DNA of 37,405 nt from Anaerolineae bacterium (GCA_016929795.1 JAFGIA010000332.1:1-37405); one strand, 5' to 3'; shown: positions 9,211-16,815, numbered from the stretch's first letter. Notes: generated by a model not told the origin, from the sequence alone. A program made the numbers and translations.

Positions 9211-9407
9211 TCCAGCGTCATCCCTGGCTGCTCCTGGTCATCGGCTTTTTCCTGGTGCTGTTCGGCGCGGCCGTGCCGTTCCTGACGGTCATGGGCATCC
9301 TCAAGTCGACCTTTGCGCTCAACTTTTTGAGCTACGCAGCGTCGATCACCGGCTTGCTACTGGGCCTGATAGGCATGGCGTGGAACACGCGGGTCGACAG
9401 GTATTGA
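9207..9407 (+). CDS. Small two-span membrane protein coupled to the ABC operon
   Basis: 66 aa from ATG 9207, which shares ATGA with the stop of the preceding ATPase. Two hydrophobic stretches (about residues 8-30 and 38-58) are joined by a short loop, with a basic N-terminal region and a short polar tail WNTRVDRY. I do not recognise a family. The overlap implies coupled translation with the transporter, so it may be an accessory or stability subunit, but nothing in its sequence proves this. An upstream in-frame TTG (9192) is less likely because it lies deep inside the ATPase gene. Confidence 0.7.
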   Translation: MIQRHPWLLLVIGFFLVLFGAAVPFLTVMGILKSTFALNFLSYAASITGLLLGLIGMAWNTRVDRY

Positions 9408-9414
9408 GAGGTAG

Positions 9415-9457
9415 ATATCGGGTTCAGGCTTTAGGTATTGGGGATTCGGTATCAAGG
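9415..9457 (+). repeat. Degenerate 7-bp tandem repeat array
   Basis: Six consecutive 7-base units can be read just after the ABC operon: ATATCGG, GTTCAGG, CTTTAGG, TATTGGG, GATTCGG and TATCAAG, followed by G. Most end in GG and have a T-rich centre. Similar 7-bp periodicity recurs at 16284 and 23476. Confidence 0.6.
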
Positions 9458-9458
9458 T

Positions 9459-9509
9459 AGGCGGCTCCAATGTGCTTGTCGCGAACGGACAAACACACTG
9501 GAGCCGCCT
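9459..9509. terminator. Long interrupted stem-loop after the ABC operon
   Basis: AGGCGGCTCCA (9459-9469) pairs with TGGAGCCGCCT (9499-9509). The inner bases GTGCTTGTC and GACAAACAC extend the stem with one mismatch, giving roughly 20 paired bases. No U-run follows. It lies between the ABC operon and the MoxR-type operon and is probably a transcription end or boundary hairpin. Confidence 0.6.
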
Positions 9510-9659
9510 CGCTGTCCGTGGTGCCCAGGCATGAACATACACGCCGGATGCCGCGTTGGTATGAACGGGAGACAATGGTGCCATGCATAAAGTGATTACC
9601 GGCAAAGCGACGTGCCTCTCGCCGCTCCCACCGGGTGCCTGAGGAGCCAGGCTGTGTCG

Positions 9660-10241
9660 ATGTTCGGGCCATCATCCGCCGAAAGGGAGGTGCCTGTCGC
9701 CAGGCTCCAGGTTCGTTTCCGCTGGATCGCGCTGGTCACGCTCCTCCCCTTTGTCGCACTCGGCGTCATCGTCCTCCTCTCTTCAGGGTACGAGCTGATC
9801 CGCTACGACCCCGCCTATTTCACGAGCGCGTACCGCGAGCAGTACGGTGAGCCCGCTGCCGTGGCGCGCGCCCTCGAAGACGCGCTTCAGACTGGCAATG
9901 AGCGTCTTCTCGCCGAGCTGCATGGACTGCGCCAGCCTGCCAGCCTGGACACCGACCGTGATCTTGTGTTCGTGATGATGTTGGACCGGACCGACAAGTA
10001 TGTGACGTATCTCTATTTCAACAACCGAACGTACGAGCGCCTGTCCCACCATGTTACACGCGTGAGAGGGCGTTGGGTGGTGTCACCGCCCGATTTGCAT
10101 TTTTACTTGCAGTCGGGCCTTTGGCGTCAGGTCTTTTTCCCCCTGGCCATTGCCTGGTGGATCGCCGGGTTCCTGGCTGTGGGCTTTGTCTGGCTCGTCC
10201 GCACTTCGGATCGTCTGCGTGCCAGCCTGTTTGGAGAGTGA
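9660..10241 (+). CDS. Hypothetical membrane protein, first gene of MoxR/DUF58 operon
   Basis: 193 aa if ATG 9660 is used (GAGGAG lies 13 bases upstream); GTG 9612 and GTG 9690 are in-frame alternatives and I cannot decide firmly. A first span (about residues 20-42) is followed by an extracytoplasmic segment of about 110 residues rich in charged and aromatic residues (YREQYGEPAAVARALEDAL, then VRGRWVVSPPDLHFYLQSG), and a second span near the C-terminus (about 160-182). I recognise no family. It precedes the DUF4129 gene by 2 bases, and such membrane proteins of unknown function commonly accompany MoxR/DUF58 genes. Confidence 0.75.
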   Translation: MFGPSSAEREVPVARLQVRFRWIALVTLLPFVALGVIVLLSSGYELIRYDPAYFTSAYREQYGEPAAVARALEDALQTGNERLLAELHGLRQPASLDTDRDLVFVMMLDRTDKYVTYLYFNNRTYERLSHHVTRVRGRWVVSPPDLHFYLQSGLWRQVFFPLAIAWWIAGFLAVGFVWLVRTSDRLRASLFGE

Positions 10242-10243
10242 GC

Positions 10244-11173
10244 GTGTTCTCGCGGCCCACTGTCCGTGTGCGTGCCTTGCTGGTCACCATCCTGGCCATC
10301 GTTGCCCTCGTCCTTTTGGCCGCCACCATCTCGAATATCGAGTTTTCTGAAGGTTATCGCCTGGCCACCCGACGCCCAAGCGGTGGCCTGTCTCTGAGCT
10401 GGCTGGACCGTGTGCTCGACCTGCTGTTGTCCATCCTGTTTCTTGTCGCGCCCACCCTCATGCTCGTCGGTGTGTTGTACGCCCTCTATGCTTCGGGGTT
10501 CAGGGCACGGGCGTTGATCTGGTTCCTGTGGGTGGCCCTGATGACGGTGGGCCTGTACCTGGTCCTGCGCTTTTACCCGCAACTGTTCCACCGTGTCCCG
10601 CGCATCACGCCCCCCCCCGATCTTGCGATGGCCACCCCTGCCCCCACGGCCGCCGCCGTAGCCGGGCTGGAGCCCTTTGACGCCATCGCTCCCAAGTGGG
10701 CAGAGCCGGTTGCCGTGATCGGCATCGCCTTGCTCGTCGCGCTGGGCGTCGTAGCCGGCGCCTGGGCGCTCGTCCGGCGGCTGCAGCGTCCGCCAGGCCC
10801 GATCGCGGCTACCCCCTGGGCGCTGGCTGGCAAGGCACAGCGTGCACTCGACGCCTTGCATGCCGGTGCCGACGTGAGGGACACGGTGATGCGCTGTTAC
10901 TTTGAGATGGGACGTGTGCTTGACGAGCATTATGGACTGGTGCGCCAGGAGGCAATGACGCCCCGCGAGTTCGAGCGGTTGCTGGCAGGCGTGGGCACCC
11001 GCTGGGTGCTGCCACGCGCCCAGGTGGAGCGGCTGACACGTCTCTTCGAGATGGTGCGCTATGGCTCGCACCCGGCAACCGGCACGCAAGAGCAAGAGGC
11101 AATCGCCTGCCTGACTGCCATTGCCGCAACTCTGGGACCGGATCGTCAGGTAGCTGTGGAGAGTGGGCTGTGA
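10244..11173 (+). CDS. DUF4129-domain membrane protein
   Basis: 309 aa from GTG 10244, chosen because GGAGAG (10233-10238) lies 5 bases upstream; the frame could be extended to 10073 only by overlapping the previous gene. Four membrane spans are apparent: one near the N-terminus, two around the LFLVAPTLMLVGVLYALY and LIWFLWVALMTVGLYLVL stretches, and one at VIGIALLVALGVVAGAW. A cytoplasmic C-terminal domain follows with the DUF4129 pattern: RCYFEMGRVLDE, EAMTPREFERLL and LTRLFEMVRYG. DUF4129 proteins are found beside MoxR and DUF58 genes and, in many bacteria, with transglutaminase-like proteins; a role in assembling or maturing a cell-envelope complex is assumed for the family. The stop overlaps the next start (GTGA). 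Confidence 0.85.
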   Translation: MFSRPTVRVRALLVTILAIVALVLLAATISNIEFSEGYRLATRRPSGGLSLSWLDRVLDLLLSILFLVAPTLMLVGVLYALYASGFRARALIWFLWVALMTVGLYLVLRFYPQLFHRVPRITPPPDLAMATPAPTAAAVAGLEPFDAIAPKWAEPVAVIGIALLVALGVVAGAWALVRRLQRPPGPIAATPWALAGKAQRALDALHAGADVRDTVMRCYFEMGRVLDEHYGLVRQEAMTPREFERLLAGVGTRWVLPRAQVERLTRLFEMVRYGSHPATGTQEQEAIACLTAIAATLGPDRQVAVESGL

Positions 11174-11829
11174 AACGGTACGCCTGGTTCGTCCTGGCGA
11201 TCATCGCGCTCACTGCCTTGCTGGTGCCCCTCCTGTCGGACCTGGTGCGCGATGTGGTGCTGATTGAGCTCCTGCGCCTGGCCTGGAAAGTGGACCGCCT
11301 CGTCGACAGCCTGCCGCAGGCGCCTTTTTGGCTCGCCTTTCTTTTCGTGGCCACGGTGGTGGCCGCTTTCAGCCTGCTTCCCCGCCTCCGGCCGCCGGGC
11401 CAGCCCTTTGAGCCTGGGCACCGCCCACGCGGCCAGGTCGCGGATCTGGCGCTTCTGATCCGCCGCACCCGTGCTGGCAGGCGGCCCTACTTTCGCCGCA
11501 GGTTGGTGCAATATCTGTCGCACCTGGGGAGGGAGGTGTTTGCCTATAGCCATCGGGTCGAGCCAGAGCCGGGAAAGAGGCTGGGACCGGCGGAGCAGGG
11601 GCTGCTTTTCGAGCCTGGCAGCCTGTTCACGACAGACCGGCTCGCGCAAGCTGAAAACAGGGGAGATCCACCACATTGGGAGGCGTCTTTGCAGCAGGCG
11701 CTTGCACATCTGCGCGCAGAGCCGGCTGCGACGCGCGGGGCAGTGGATCCTGCTGTGCAGCTTTTTGTTCAATTCCTGGAAAAAGAGTTGGAGGTAGACG
11801 ATGGCCCCATCGATCGATCACGTCGCTGA
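11170..11829 (+). CDS. Hypothetical two-span membrane protein of MoxR/DUF58 operon
   Basis: 219 aa from GTG 11170, overlapping the preceding stop as GTGA with GGAGAG a few bases upstream. Two hydrophobic spans (about residues 5-30 and 50-72) are followed by a charged cytoplasmic region of about 145 residues rich in Arg and Glu (for example RRTRAGRRPYFRRRLVQYL). I do not recognise a domain. Its 3' end overlaps the MoxR gene by 29 bases in another frame, so both are translated from one message. It probably links the DUF4129/DUF58 membrane components, but that is inference from position. Confidence 0.78.
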   Translation: MKRYAWFVLAIIALTALLVPLLSDLVRDVVLIELLRLAWKVDRLVDSLPQAPFWLAFLFVATVVAAFSLLPRLRPPGQPFEPGHRPRGQVADLALLIRRTRAGRRPYFRRRLVQYLSHLGREVFAYSHRVEPEPGKRLGPAEQGLLFEPGSLFTTDRLAQAENRGDPPHWEASLQQALAHLRAEPAATRGAVDPAVQLFVQFLEKELEVDDGPIDRSRR

Positions 11830-12763
11830 TCTTGCCCAGAGGGTGATCGCCGAGGTAGAACGTGCTGTGGTGGGCAAGCGTGCCCTCCTCGAACAGCTCA
11901 TGGCCGCTATCCTCGCCAGCGGTCATGTGCTCCTGGAAGACTATCCTGGCCTGGCCAAAACGCTGATCGCCAACAGCTTTGCGACGGCGACCGGTCTGGA
12001 ATTCAAGCGCATCCAGTTCACCCCGGACCTGCTGCCGGGCGACATTACCGGCGGCTACGTCTACGATCGCGCGCGCGGCGAGTTCGAGCTGCGCCGTGGG
12101 CCTCTCTTTGCCAACATCATCCTCGCCGACGAGATCAACCGTGCCTCGCCCAAGACCCAGTCGGCGCTGCTGGAGGCGATGCAGGAGCGCCAGGTGACGC
12201 TTGAAGGGGAGACGATGCGCCTGCCCGAGCCCTTCCTCGTGATCGCCACCCAGAACCCAATCGAGTACGAGGGCACCTTCCCGCTGCCCGAGGCCCAGCT
12301 CGATCGTTTCCTCGTCAAGCTGGCGGTGGGTTATCCTACCCTGGAAGACGAGCAAGAGATCCTGCGTCGCAGGCGCGAGCGGCGCAGCGACGCCTTTGAC
12401 CTGGCCCAGGTCACCGGCGCGAGTGAGCTGCTCGCCATGTGCGCCGCCGTCGAAGACGTGTACGTGGACCCCGACCTGGAGCGCTACATCGTCGCCCTCG
12501 TCTCTGCCACGCGCGGGCGGCGCCAGGTGGCCGTGGGCGCCAGTCCACGCGGCTCACTTGCCCTTCTCAAGCTCAGCCGCGTGTGGGCCGCGATGCATGG
12601 GCGCGACTATGTCCTGCCCGATGACGTCAAGACCTTTTTCCACCCGGCACTCATCCACCGCCTCATCCTCGAGCCCGACCTCTGGATGCAGCGCCAGGCT
12701 GTCGACGCTGTCCTGGACGAGGTGCTCGCCCAGGTGCCCGTGCCGGTGCGCATCGAAGCCTAG
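11801..12763 (+). CDS. MoxR-family AAA+ ATPase
   Basis: 320 aa, start ATG 11801 with GGAGG 6 bases upstream. The nucleotide-binding loop is EDYPGLAKT (residues 46-54), a MoxR-type variant of the Walker A loop; Walker B is ILADEINRA (about 107-115). The MoxR hallmark ATQNPIEYEGTFPLPEAQLD contains sensor 1 and the arginine-rich follow-up region. The C-terminal lid contains VGASPRGSLALLKLSRVWA. MoxR proteins act as chaperone-like ATPases that help mature or activate partner complexes, usually together with a DUF58 protein encoded next door, as here (2-base gap). Family assignment is firm; the client is unknown. Confidence 0.95.
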   Translation: MAPSIDHVADLAQRVIAEVERAVVGKRALLEQLMAAILASGHVLLEDYPGLAKTLIANSFATATGLEFKRIQFTPDLLPGDITGGYVYDRARGEFELRRGPLFANIILADEINRASPKTQSALLEAMQERQVTLEGETMRLPEPFLVIATQNPIEYEGTFPLPEAQLDRFLVKLAVGYPTLEDEQEILRRRRERRSDAFDLAQVTGASELLAMCAAVEDVYVDPDLERYIVALVSATRGRRQVAVGASPRGSLALLKLSRVWAAMHGRDYVLPDDVKTFFHPALIHRLILEPDLWMQRQAVDAVLDEVLAQVPVPVRIEA

Positions 12764-12765
12764 CC

Positions 12766-14049
12766 ATGTCCCGCGTCATGCTCCCCGGCTTTCTGGCCTT
12801 TGCGCTCGTGCTCGTGGGGCTGGGCACACGGCAGGGTGACCTCATCGCCCTGGCGGTGCCATTCGTCATGTATATGGCTGCTGCCCTCCTGTTCGCCCCG
12901 GCACCCCCAGTGATCGCTGCCACGCGCCATCTCAGCCGTGATAGGATCCAGGCAGGTGATACGGTGGAGGTGCAGATCGAGGTGACGAACCGCGGACCGG
13001 CACTCGAGGAGGTGCACATTGCAGATCTGTTGCCCGACGGGCTGCAGGTGGTGCACGGGACGACGTCCGTGGCGGCGCCGCTGGAGCACGGCCAGCGGCT
13101 GATCTTTTCCTATACGGCCACGGCGCGACGTGGCATCTATCAATTTGAAGCGGTCGATGTGGCGGCCGTCGATCCACTAGGCCTGTTGCCTCGCCACGTC
13201 CAGGTCGCTGCACCTGACCAGCTCGTCGCACTGCCTGCGGTGCGACGCATCTCCGCCCCTGCCATCCGTCCCTTGCGCACACGCGGCTACGCCGGGCCGG
13301 TGCCCAGCCGGCAGGGAGGCTCAGGGGTTGACTTTTTCGGCGTGCGCGAGTACCAGATGGGCGATCCACGCCGGGCCATCAACTGGCGTGTCAGCGCCCG
13401 CCACGCCCACACCCTATTCAGCAACGAGTTCGAGCGGGAGCGAATTGCCGACGTGGGCCTGATCCTGGATGCACGCCAGCGCAGCGAGGTTCGTTCTGGC
13501 GAGGCCTCGCTCTTTGAGTATGCGGTACACGCCACCGCCTCTCTCGCCGATGCTTTTCTGAGCGAGGGCAACCGCGTCGGCTTGCTTATCTACGGTGGTG
13601 CGCTGCACTGGACGATCCCAGGCTACGGCAAGCTCCAGCGCGAGCACCTGCTGCGCGCCCTGGCCGGCGCGCACATCGGGGAGAGCCAGGTGTTCGACCG
13701 CCTTAACTATTTACCCACGCGCTTTTTCGCCGCCCAATCACAACTGATCCTGGTCAGCCCCTTCTGGCCCGACGACATCGCTGCCGTGCGCCGCCTCCTG
13801 GCGCGCGGGTATCGCGTACTGGTGGTGCGTCCCGATCCCGTCCTGTTCGAGCGCCAGTCGCTGCCCGACCTGGCCGAGGTCGATCTGGCGGTGCGCATCA
13901 TAGGCATCGAGCGCGCCCTCACCCGGCGCCGCCTCCAGCGCCTTGGCGTGCGCGTCGTCGATTGGAACGTAAGCCTGCCCCTCGACAGGGCGATCCGCAC
14001 CTCGCTCGGTCGCATGCCGCCCGTTGTGCACGCGGGAATACTCGGATGA
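12766..14049 (+). CDS. DUF58-domain protein
   Basis: 427 aa. Two N-terminal hydrophobic spans (about residues 5-20 and 27-45) are followed by a beta-sandwich segment (about 55-150; VQIEVTNRGPALEEVHIADLLPD resembles DUF11-like repeats, read in two parts). The DUF58 core lies at about 186-220: GVDFFGVREYQMGD, PRRAINWRVSAR and a basic/acidic follow-up. The region after it resembles a von Willebrand A fold (VGLILDARQRS) but lacks a clear DxSxS metal site. DUF58 proteins are the usual partners of MoxR ATPases. It starts 2 bases after the moxR-like gene and ends in an ATGA overlap with the next gene. Confidence 0.92.
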   Translation: MSRVMLPGFLAFALVLVGLGTRQGDLIALAVPFVMYMAAALLFAPAPPVIAATRHLSRDRIQAGDTVEVQIEVTNRGPALEEVHIADLLPDGLQVVHGTTSVAAPLEHGQRLIFSYTATARRGIYQFEAVDVAAVDPLGLLPRHVQVAAPDQLVALPAVRRISAPAIRPLRTRGYAGPVPSRQGGSGVDFFGVREYQMGDPRRAINWRVSARHAHTLFSNEFERERIADVGLILDARQRSEVRSGEASLFEYAVHATASLADAFLSEGNRVGLLIYGGALHWTIPGYGKLQREHLLRALAGAHIGESQVFDRLNYLPTRFFAAQSQLILVSPFWPDDIAAVRRLLARGYRVLVVRPDPVLFERQSLPDLAEVDLAVRIIGIERALTRRRLQRLGVRVVDWNVSLPLDRAIRTSLGRMPPVVHAGILG

Positions 14050-14594
14050 GCGATGCTGCCCCAGGGGCGCGGCCCGGCCCGACCGATCGGTCGGCCGCAG
14101 GGAGACTGCTGTACGTGGCTGTCGCGCTCGGCACAAGCCTGCTCGCCGCCGGGATCCTGGCCGACGGGCTGCAAGCGTGGGCTGCTGGAGGGGCCATTGT
14201 GCCGGCTGTGCTCTGGGCAGCAGCCCGCAGGCGCCACCCAGAGCAGGCGGCCGATGCCTCGCTGGCAGCGTCTGTGGCGCTGGCGGGCCTCGGATTGTGG
14301 CTGGGAGTGGGTGCTGGTTGGATGGTGCCGGCTGTTGCCACCTGGCTCATCGCCTGGGACCTGGCGCGCCTGGGGCAGCGCCTCGCCCTGGCAGGGCGCG
14401 TGGAGGGCCGAGACGAGTTGGAGAGACGTCATCTCGTCCGTCTCCTGCCCGTGGTGGCTGCTGGCCTGGTGCTGGCCCTGGTGAGCGCGTACCTGCGCCT
14501 CGATCTCGGCTTTCTCCCCGCCCTCCTCCTCGGCGCCCTCGCCATCGCCGGCCTGGCCTGCACCGTCGCCTATCTGCAACGTGACAACAACTAG
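14046..14594 (+). CDS. Hypothetical polytopic membrane protein, last gene of MoxR/DUF58 operon
   Basis: 182 aa from ATG 14046, which overlaps the DUF58 stop (ATGA). It is Ala/Leu/Gly-rich with about five or six hydrophobic stretches, interrupted by short arginine-rich loops such as WAAARRRHPEQ and the charged segment GRVEGRDELERRHLVR. I do not recognise a family. It is placed in the operon by overlap and is followed by about 160 bases of intergenic DNA holding a dispersed-type repeat and the next promoter. Confidence 0.7.
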   Translation: MSDAAPGARPGPTDRSAAGRLLYVAVALGTSLLAAGILADGLQAWAAGGAIVPAVLWAAARRRHPEQAADASLAASVALAGLGLWLGVGAGWMVPAVATWLIAWDLARLGQRLALAGRVEGRDELERRHLVRLLPVVAAGLVLALVSAYLRLDLGFLPALLLGALAIAGLACTVAYLQRDNN

Positions 14595-14648
14595 CCCTGC
14601 CATCGCGAGTTGATCCAGGGCGTCGGCGCCACTCAGCACCCAAGAACC

Positions 14649-14687
14649 TGTCATTGCGAGCGAGCGCTAGCGAGCGAAGCAATCCCC
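14649..14687. repeat. Dispersed-type intergenic repeat with internal palindrome
   Basis: The segment begins GTCATTGCGAGC, continues with a GAGCGCTAGCGAGC-like centre and ends GAAGCAATCCCCC. ATTGCGAGC near the left end and GCGAAGCAAT on the right are partly self-complementary (ATTGC...GCAAT), and GAGCGCTAGCG is locally palindromic. Sequences of this appearance occur as interspersed intergenic elements in several bacterial phyla; I judge this one by resemblance only. Confidence 0.5.
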
Positions 14688-14709
14688 CGCAATGTCGCGC
14701 AGCGTGCGC

Positions 14710-14738
14710 TTGGCGTTCTGACCGCGTTGTGTTATAAT
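14710..14738 (+). promoter_or_regulatory. Promoter of the amidohydrolase gene, extended -10
   Basis: TTGGCG (14710-14715) and TATAAT (14733-14738) are 17 bp apart, and TGT immediately before the -10 box gives the extended TGN motif. Transcription would start near 14745, directly at the GGGAGG ribosome-binding site (14745-14750), leaving only about 11 leader bases before GTG 14756. Confidence 0.82.
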
Positions 14739-14755
14739 CCCACCGGGAGGTGTCT

Positions 14756-15607
14756 GTGATCATTGACTTTCACACACATATCACGGCACCAGAGATCATT
14801 GCCCGGCGCGATGAATACCTTGTGCGTGATGCCTGGTTCCGCGACCTGTACGCCAACCCCAAGGCGCGCCTCAGCTCGGCCGAAGATCTGGTGGCGGCCA
14901 TGGATGAAGCCAACGTACGCCAGGCCGTTGTCTTTGGCTTTGGCTGGCGCGACATGGACCTGTGCAAGCGCGACAACGACTATGTCATCCAGTCTGTGAC
15001 GCGCTACCCCGACCGCCTCCTCGGCTTCTGCATTGTCAATCCCGCTGCCGGCAAGGAAGCAGTGCGCGAGATCGAGCGCTGTGCAGCAGCAGGGCTGCTC
15101 GGCATTGGAGAGCTGATGCCCGACGGGCAGGGGTATCGACTCGACGAGGAAAAGGCGATGGCGCCGATCGTCGAGGTGGCGCTCGCCCACAGGATGGTGC
15201 TGCTCACCCACTGTAGCGAGCCGGTGGGCCACCTCTACCCTGGCAAGGGCACCGTTACGCCCGACGAGGTGATCCGCTTTGCGCGCCTCTTCCCCGAGGC
15301 GACGCTCGTGTGTGCGCACTGGGGCGGGGGCACCATCTTTTACGAGCTGATGCCCGAGGTGTCTGGCTTGATGCGCAACGTCTACTATGATACCGCCGCA
15401 TCGCTCTATCTCTACCAGGATGATATTTTCCATCTGGCGGCGCGCTGGGCGCCGGGCAAGGTGCTGTTTGCCACAGACTATCCGCTGCTCACGGCCAAAC
15501 GGATGATCGCGCGCATGGAAGCGGTGCGTATGCCCACTGCCACGCTGCGTCGCATGTTAGGGGGCAACGCGTGGCGCGTGCTGCGCCTGGGAGAGCGCGG
15601 GGCGTAA
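14756..15607 (+). CDS. Amidohydrolase family 2 (metal-dependent hydrolase)
   Basis: 283 aa. GTG 14756 is preferred to GTG 14750 because the latter overlaps GGGAGG, which is 5 bases from 14756. A TIM-barrel amidohydrolase: the N-terminal metal motif IIDFHTH gives His6 and His8, further metal-site candidates are His in LLTHCSEPVGH and CAHWGGG, and the catalytic Asp is in LFATDYPLL. Amidohydrolase_2 members hydrolyse or decarboxylate small ring or acid substrates; nothing here fixes the substrate. It probably shares a transcript with the RNA phosphodiesterase gene 29 bases downstream. Confidence 0.88.
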   Translation: MIIDFHTHITAPEIIARRDEYLVRDAWFRDLYANPKARLSSAEDLVAAMDEANVRQAVVFGFGWRDMDLCKRDNDYVIQSVTRYPDRLLGFCIVNPAAGKEAVREIERCAAAGLLGIGELMPDGQGYRLDEEKAMAPIVEVALAHRMVLLTHCSEPVGHLYPGKGTVTPDEVIRFARLFPEATLVCAHWGGGTIFYELMPEVSGLMRNVYYDTAASLYLYQDDIFHLAARWAPGKVLFATDYPLLTAKRMIARMEAVRMPTATLRRMLGGNAWRVLRLGERGA

Positions 15608-15636
15608 AAGCCCCCTCCAAAAGGAGTTTTTGGGTC

Positions 15637-16215
15637 ATGCTGCGTACCTTTATCGCCATTGAGCTCGACGACGAGTTGTGCACCAACCTGGGGCGCATCC
15701 AGGACCGGCTGCGCAACCAGACCTCACCTGGCAGTGTGCGTTGGGTGCGGCCCGAGGGCATCCACCTGACACTCAAGTTCCTGGGCGACACGACTGAGGC
15801 GCAGGCCGAGCAAGTGCAGGAGGCACTTGCCCGTGCGGCGGCGACGGTCGAGCCCTTTTCCTTCAGCGTCGGAACCCTGGGATGTTTTCCCAACGCCCGC
15901 CAGCCGCGCGTGGTGTGGGTGGGCATTCACGAGTCGACTGGCGCACTGGCCCGGTTGCAGCGTGCCGTCGAGGCGGAAGTGTCACCGCTTGGGTTTCCGA
16001 CAGAGAGACGCACCTTCAGCCCACACCTGACACTCGGCCGCATCGGGCAGCGCGCCACGAAATCAGAGGTGCGTGAGGTAGGTGAGGTGGTGGTGGCAAA
16101 CGACGTGGGCATTGTCGACACGATGGATGTGGCCCACGTGGCCTACATCAAGAGCGATCTCCGTCCCACCGGCGCGGTCTATACGACATTGTCGGAAGCA
16201 GCGCTGGGACGGTAG
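15637..16215 (+). CDS. thpR: RNA 2',3'-cyclic phosphodiesterase (LigT/2H family)
   Basis: 192 aa from ATG 15637, with AAGGAG 10 bases upstream; the open frame extends to 15571 but that part overlaps the amidohydrolase gene. Both catalytic HxTx motifs of the 2H superfamily are present: HLTL at residues 43-46 and HLTL at 130-133. The N-terminus RTFIAIEL and the VRWVRPEGIHLTLKFLG block are characteristic of ThpR. The enzyme opens 2',3'-cyclic phosphates at RNA ends and can ligate 2'-5' bonds in vitro. It is the usual length for the family. No odd residues were seen. Confidence 0.94.
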   Translation: MLRTFIAIELDDELCTNLGRIQDRLRNQTSPGSVRWVRPEGIHLTLKFLGDTTEAQAEQVQEALARAAATVEPFSFSVGTLGCFPNARQPRVVWVGIHESTGALARLQRAVEAEVSPLGFPTERRTFSPHLTLGRIGQRATKSEVREVGEVVVANDVGIVDTMDVAHVAYIKSDLRPTGAVYTTLSEAALGR

Positions 16216-16283
16216 CCGCTCCAGGTTGGCTGTCACCAGACCCCTGGCGGACGCCAGAGGCTTGAGGGGCGAGGAGTAGGATA

Positions 16284-16318
16284 ATCGTAACTCGTAAATC
16301 GGAAATCGCAAATCGGAT
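16284..16318 (+). repeat. 7-bp tandem repeat array ending at a start codon
   Basis: Five 7-base units follow one another: ATCGTAA, CTCGTAA, ATCGGAA, ATCGCAA and ATCGGAT. The last unit runs into the ATG at 16317. No Shine-Dalgarno sequence is present between the array and the start codon. Confidence 0.7.
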
Positions 16319-16787
16319 GATCTGGATCGCGATCATTGGCGCGGCACGTTGTGATGAGGAGGTGGCGGCGATCGCAGAGGCCGTGGGGCGGGAGATTGCG
16401 CGGCGAGGCGCCGGGCTTGTGTGTGGTGGGCGCGGCGGCGTCATGGAGGCTGCCTGCCGTGGGGCCACGGCTGAAGGCGGCACGACCGTCGGCATCCTGC
16501 CGGGCACCGATCGGAGCGAGGCCAACCCCTACGTCCAGGTGCCGGTGGTCACAGGCATGGGTGAGGCGCGCAACGCCATCGTCGTGCGCACTGCCGACGC
16601 CGTGATCGCAGTCAGTGGTGGCTATGGCACGCTGTCAGAGATCGGGCTGGCGCTCAAGATGGGCCGCCCTGTGGTGGGGCTGCGAACGTGGAGCCTGTGC
16701 CGCGCTGGGCAGGAGACGAACGGGATTGTCGACGTGGAGGACGCGGAAGAAGCGGTGAGGGTGGCTCTTGCCCTTGCGATCGAGTAG
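16317..16787 (+). CDS. SLOG/LOG-like Rossmann protein (TIGR00725 family)
   Basis: 156 aa. The two nucleotide-binding signatures of the SLOG superfamily are visible: GGRGGVMEA at residues 37-45 and GGYGTLSEIGLAL at 101-113, with a beta-alpha start MIWIAIIGAA. Members are related to cytokinin-activating LOG and molybdenum-cofactor-carrier-like proteins and bind nucleotides; this short subgroup has no established function. No in-frame start exists upstream before a stop codon, so ATG 16317 is the start even though it has no Shine-Dalgarno and directly abuts a heptad repeat array. Confidence 0.88.
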   Translation: MIWIAIIGAARCDEEVAAIAEAVGREIARRGAGLVCGGRGGVMEAACRGATAEGGTTVGILPGTDRSEANPYVQVPVVTGMGEARNAIVVRTADAVIAVSGGYGTLSEIGLALKMGRPVVGLRTWSLCRAGQETNGIVDVEDAEEAVRVALALAIE

Positions 16788-16815
16788 CACCGATCGGTCG
16801 ACGAGGGGCGGCTTG

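Noticed and set aside
9415..9457. CRISPR-like or coding interpretation of the 7-bp arrays
   Set aside because: Units are far too short and variable for CRISPR repeats, there are no spacers, and the arrays lie between genes.
9584..9643. A possible 19-codon peptide (ATG 9584) before the MoxR-type operon
   Set aside because: Too short to support without conservation; the ribosome-binding site is poorly spaced and no motif is visible.
10073..10243. Longer N-terminus for the DUF4129 protein starting at GTG 10073
   Set aside because: It would overlap the preceding gene by about 170 bases, while GTG 10244 has a well-spaced GGAGAG.
15608..15630. A terminator between the amidohydrolase and thpR (CTCC AAAA GGAG TTTTT)
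   Set aside because: The stem is only 4 bp and AAGGAG there serves as the thpR ribosome-binding site.
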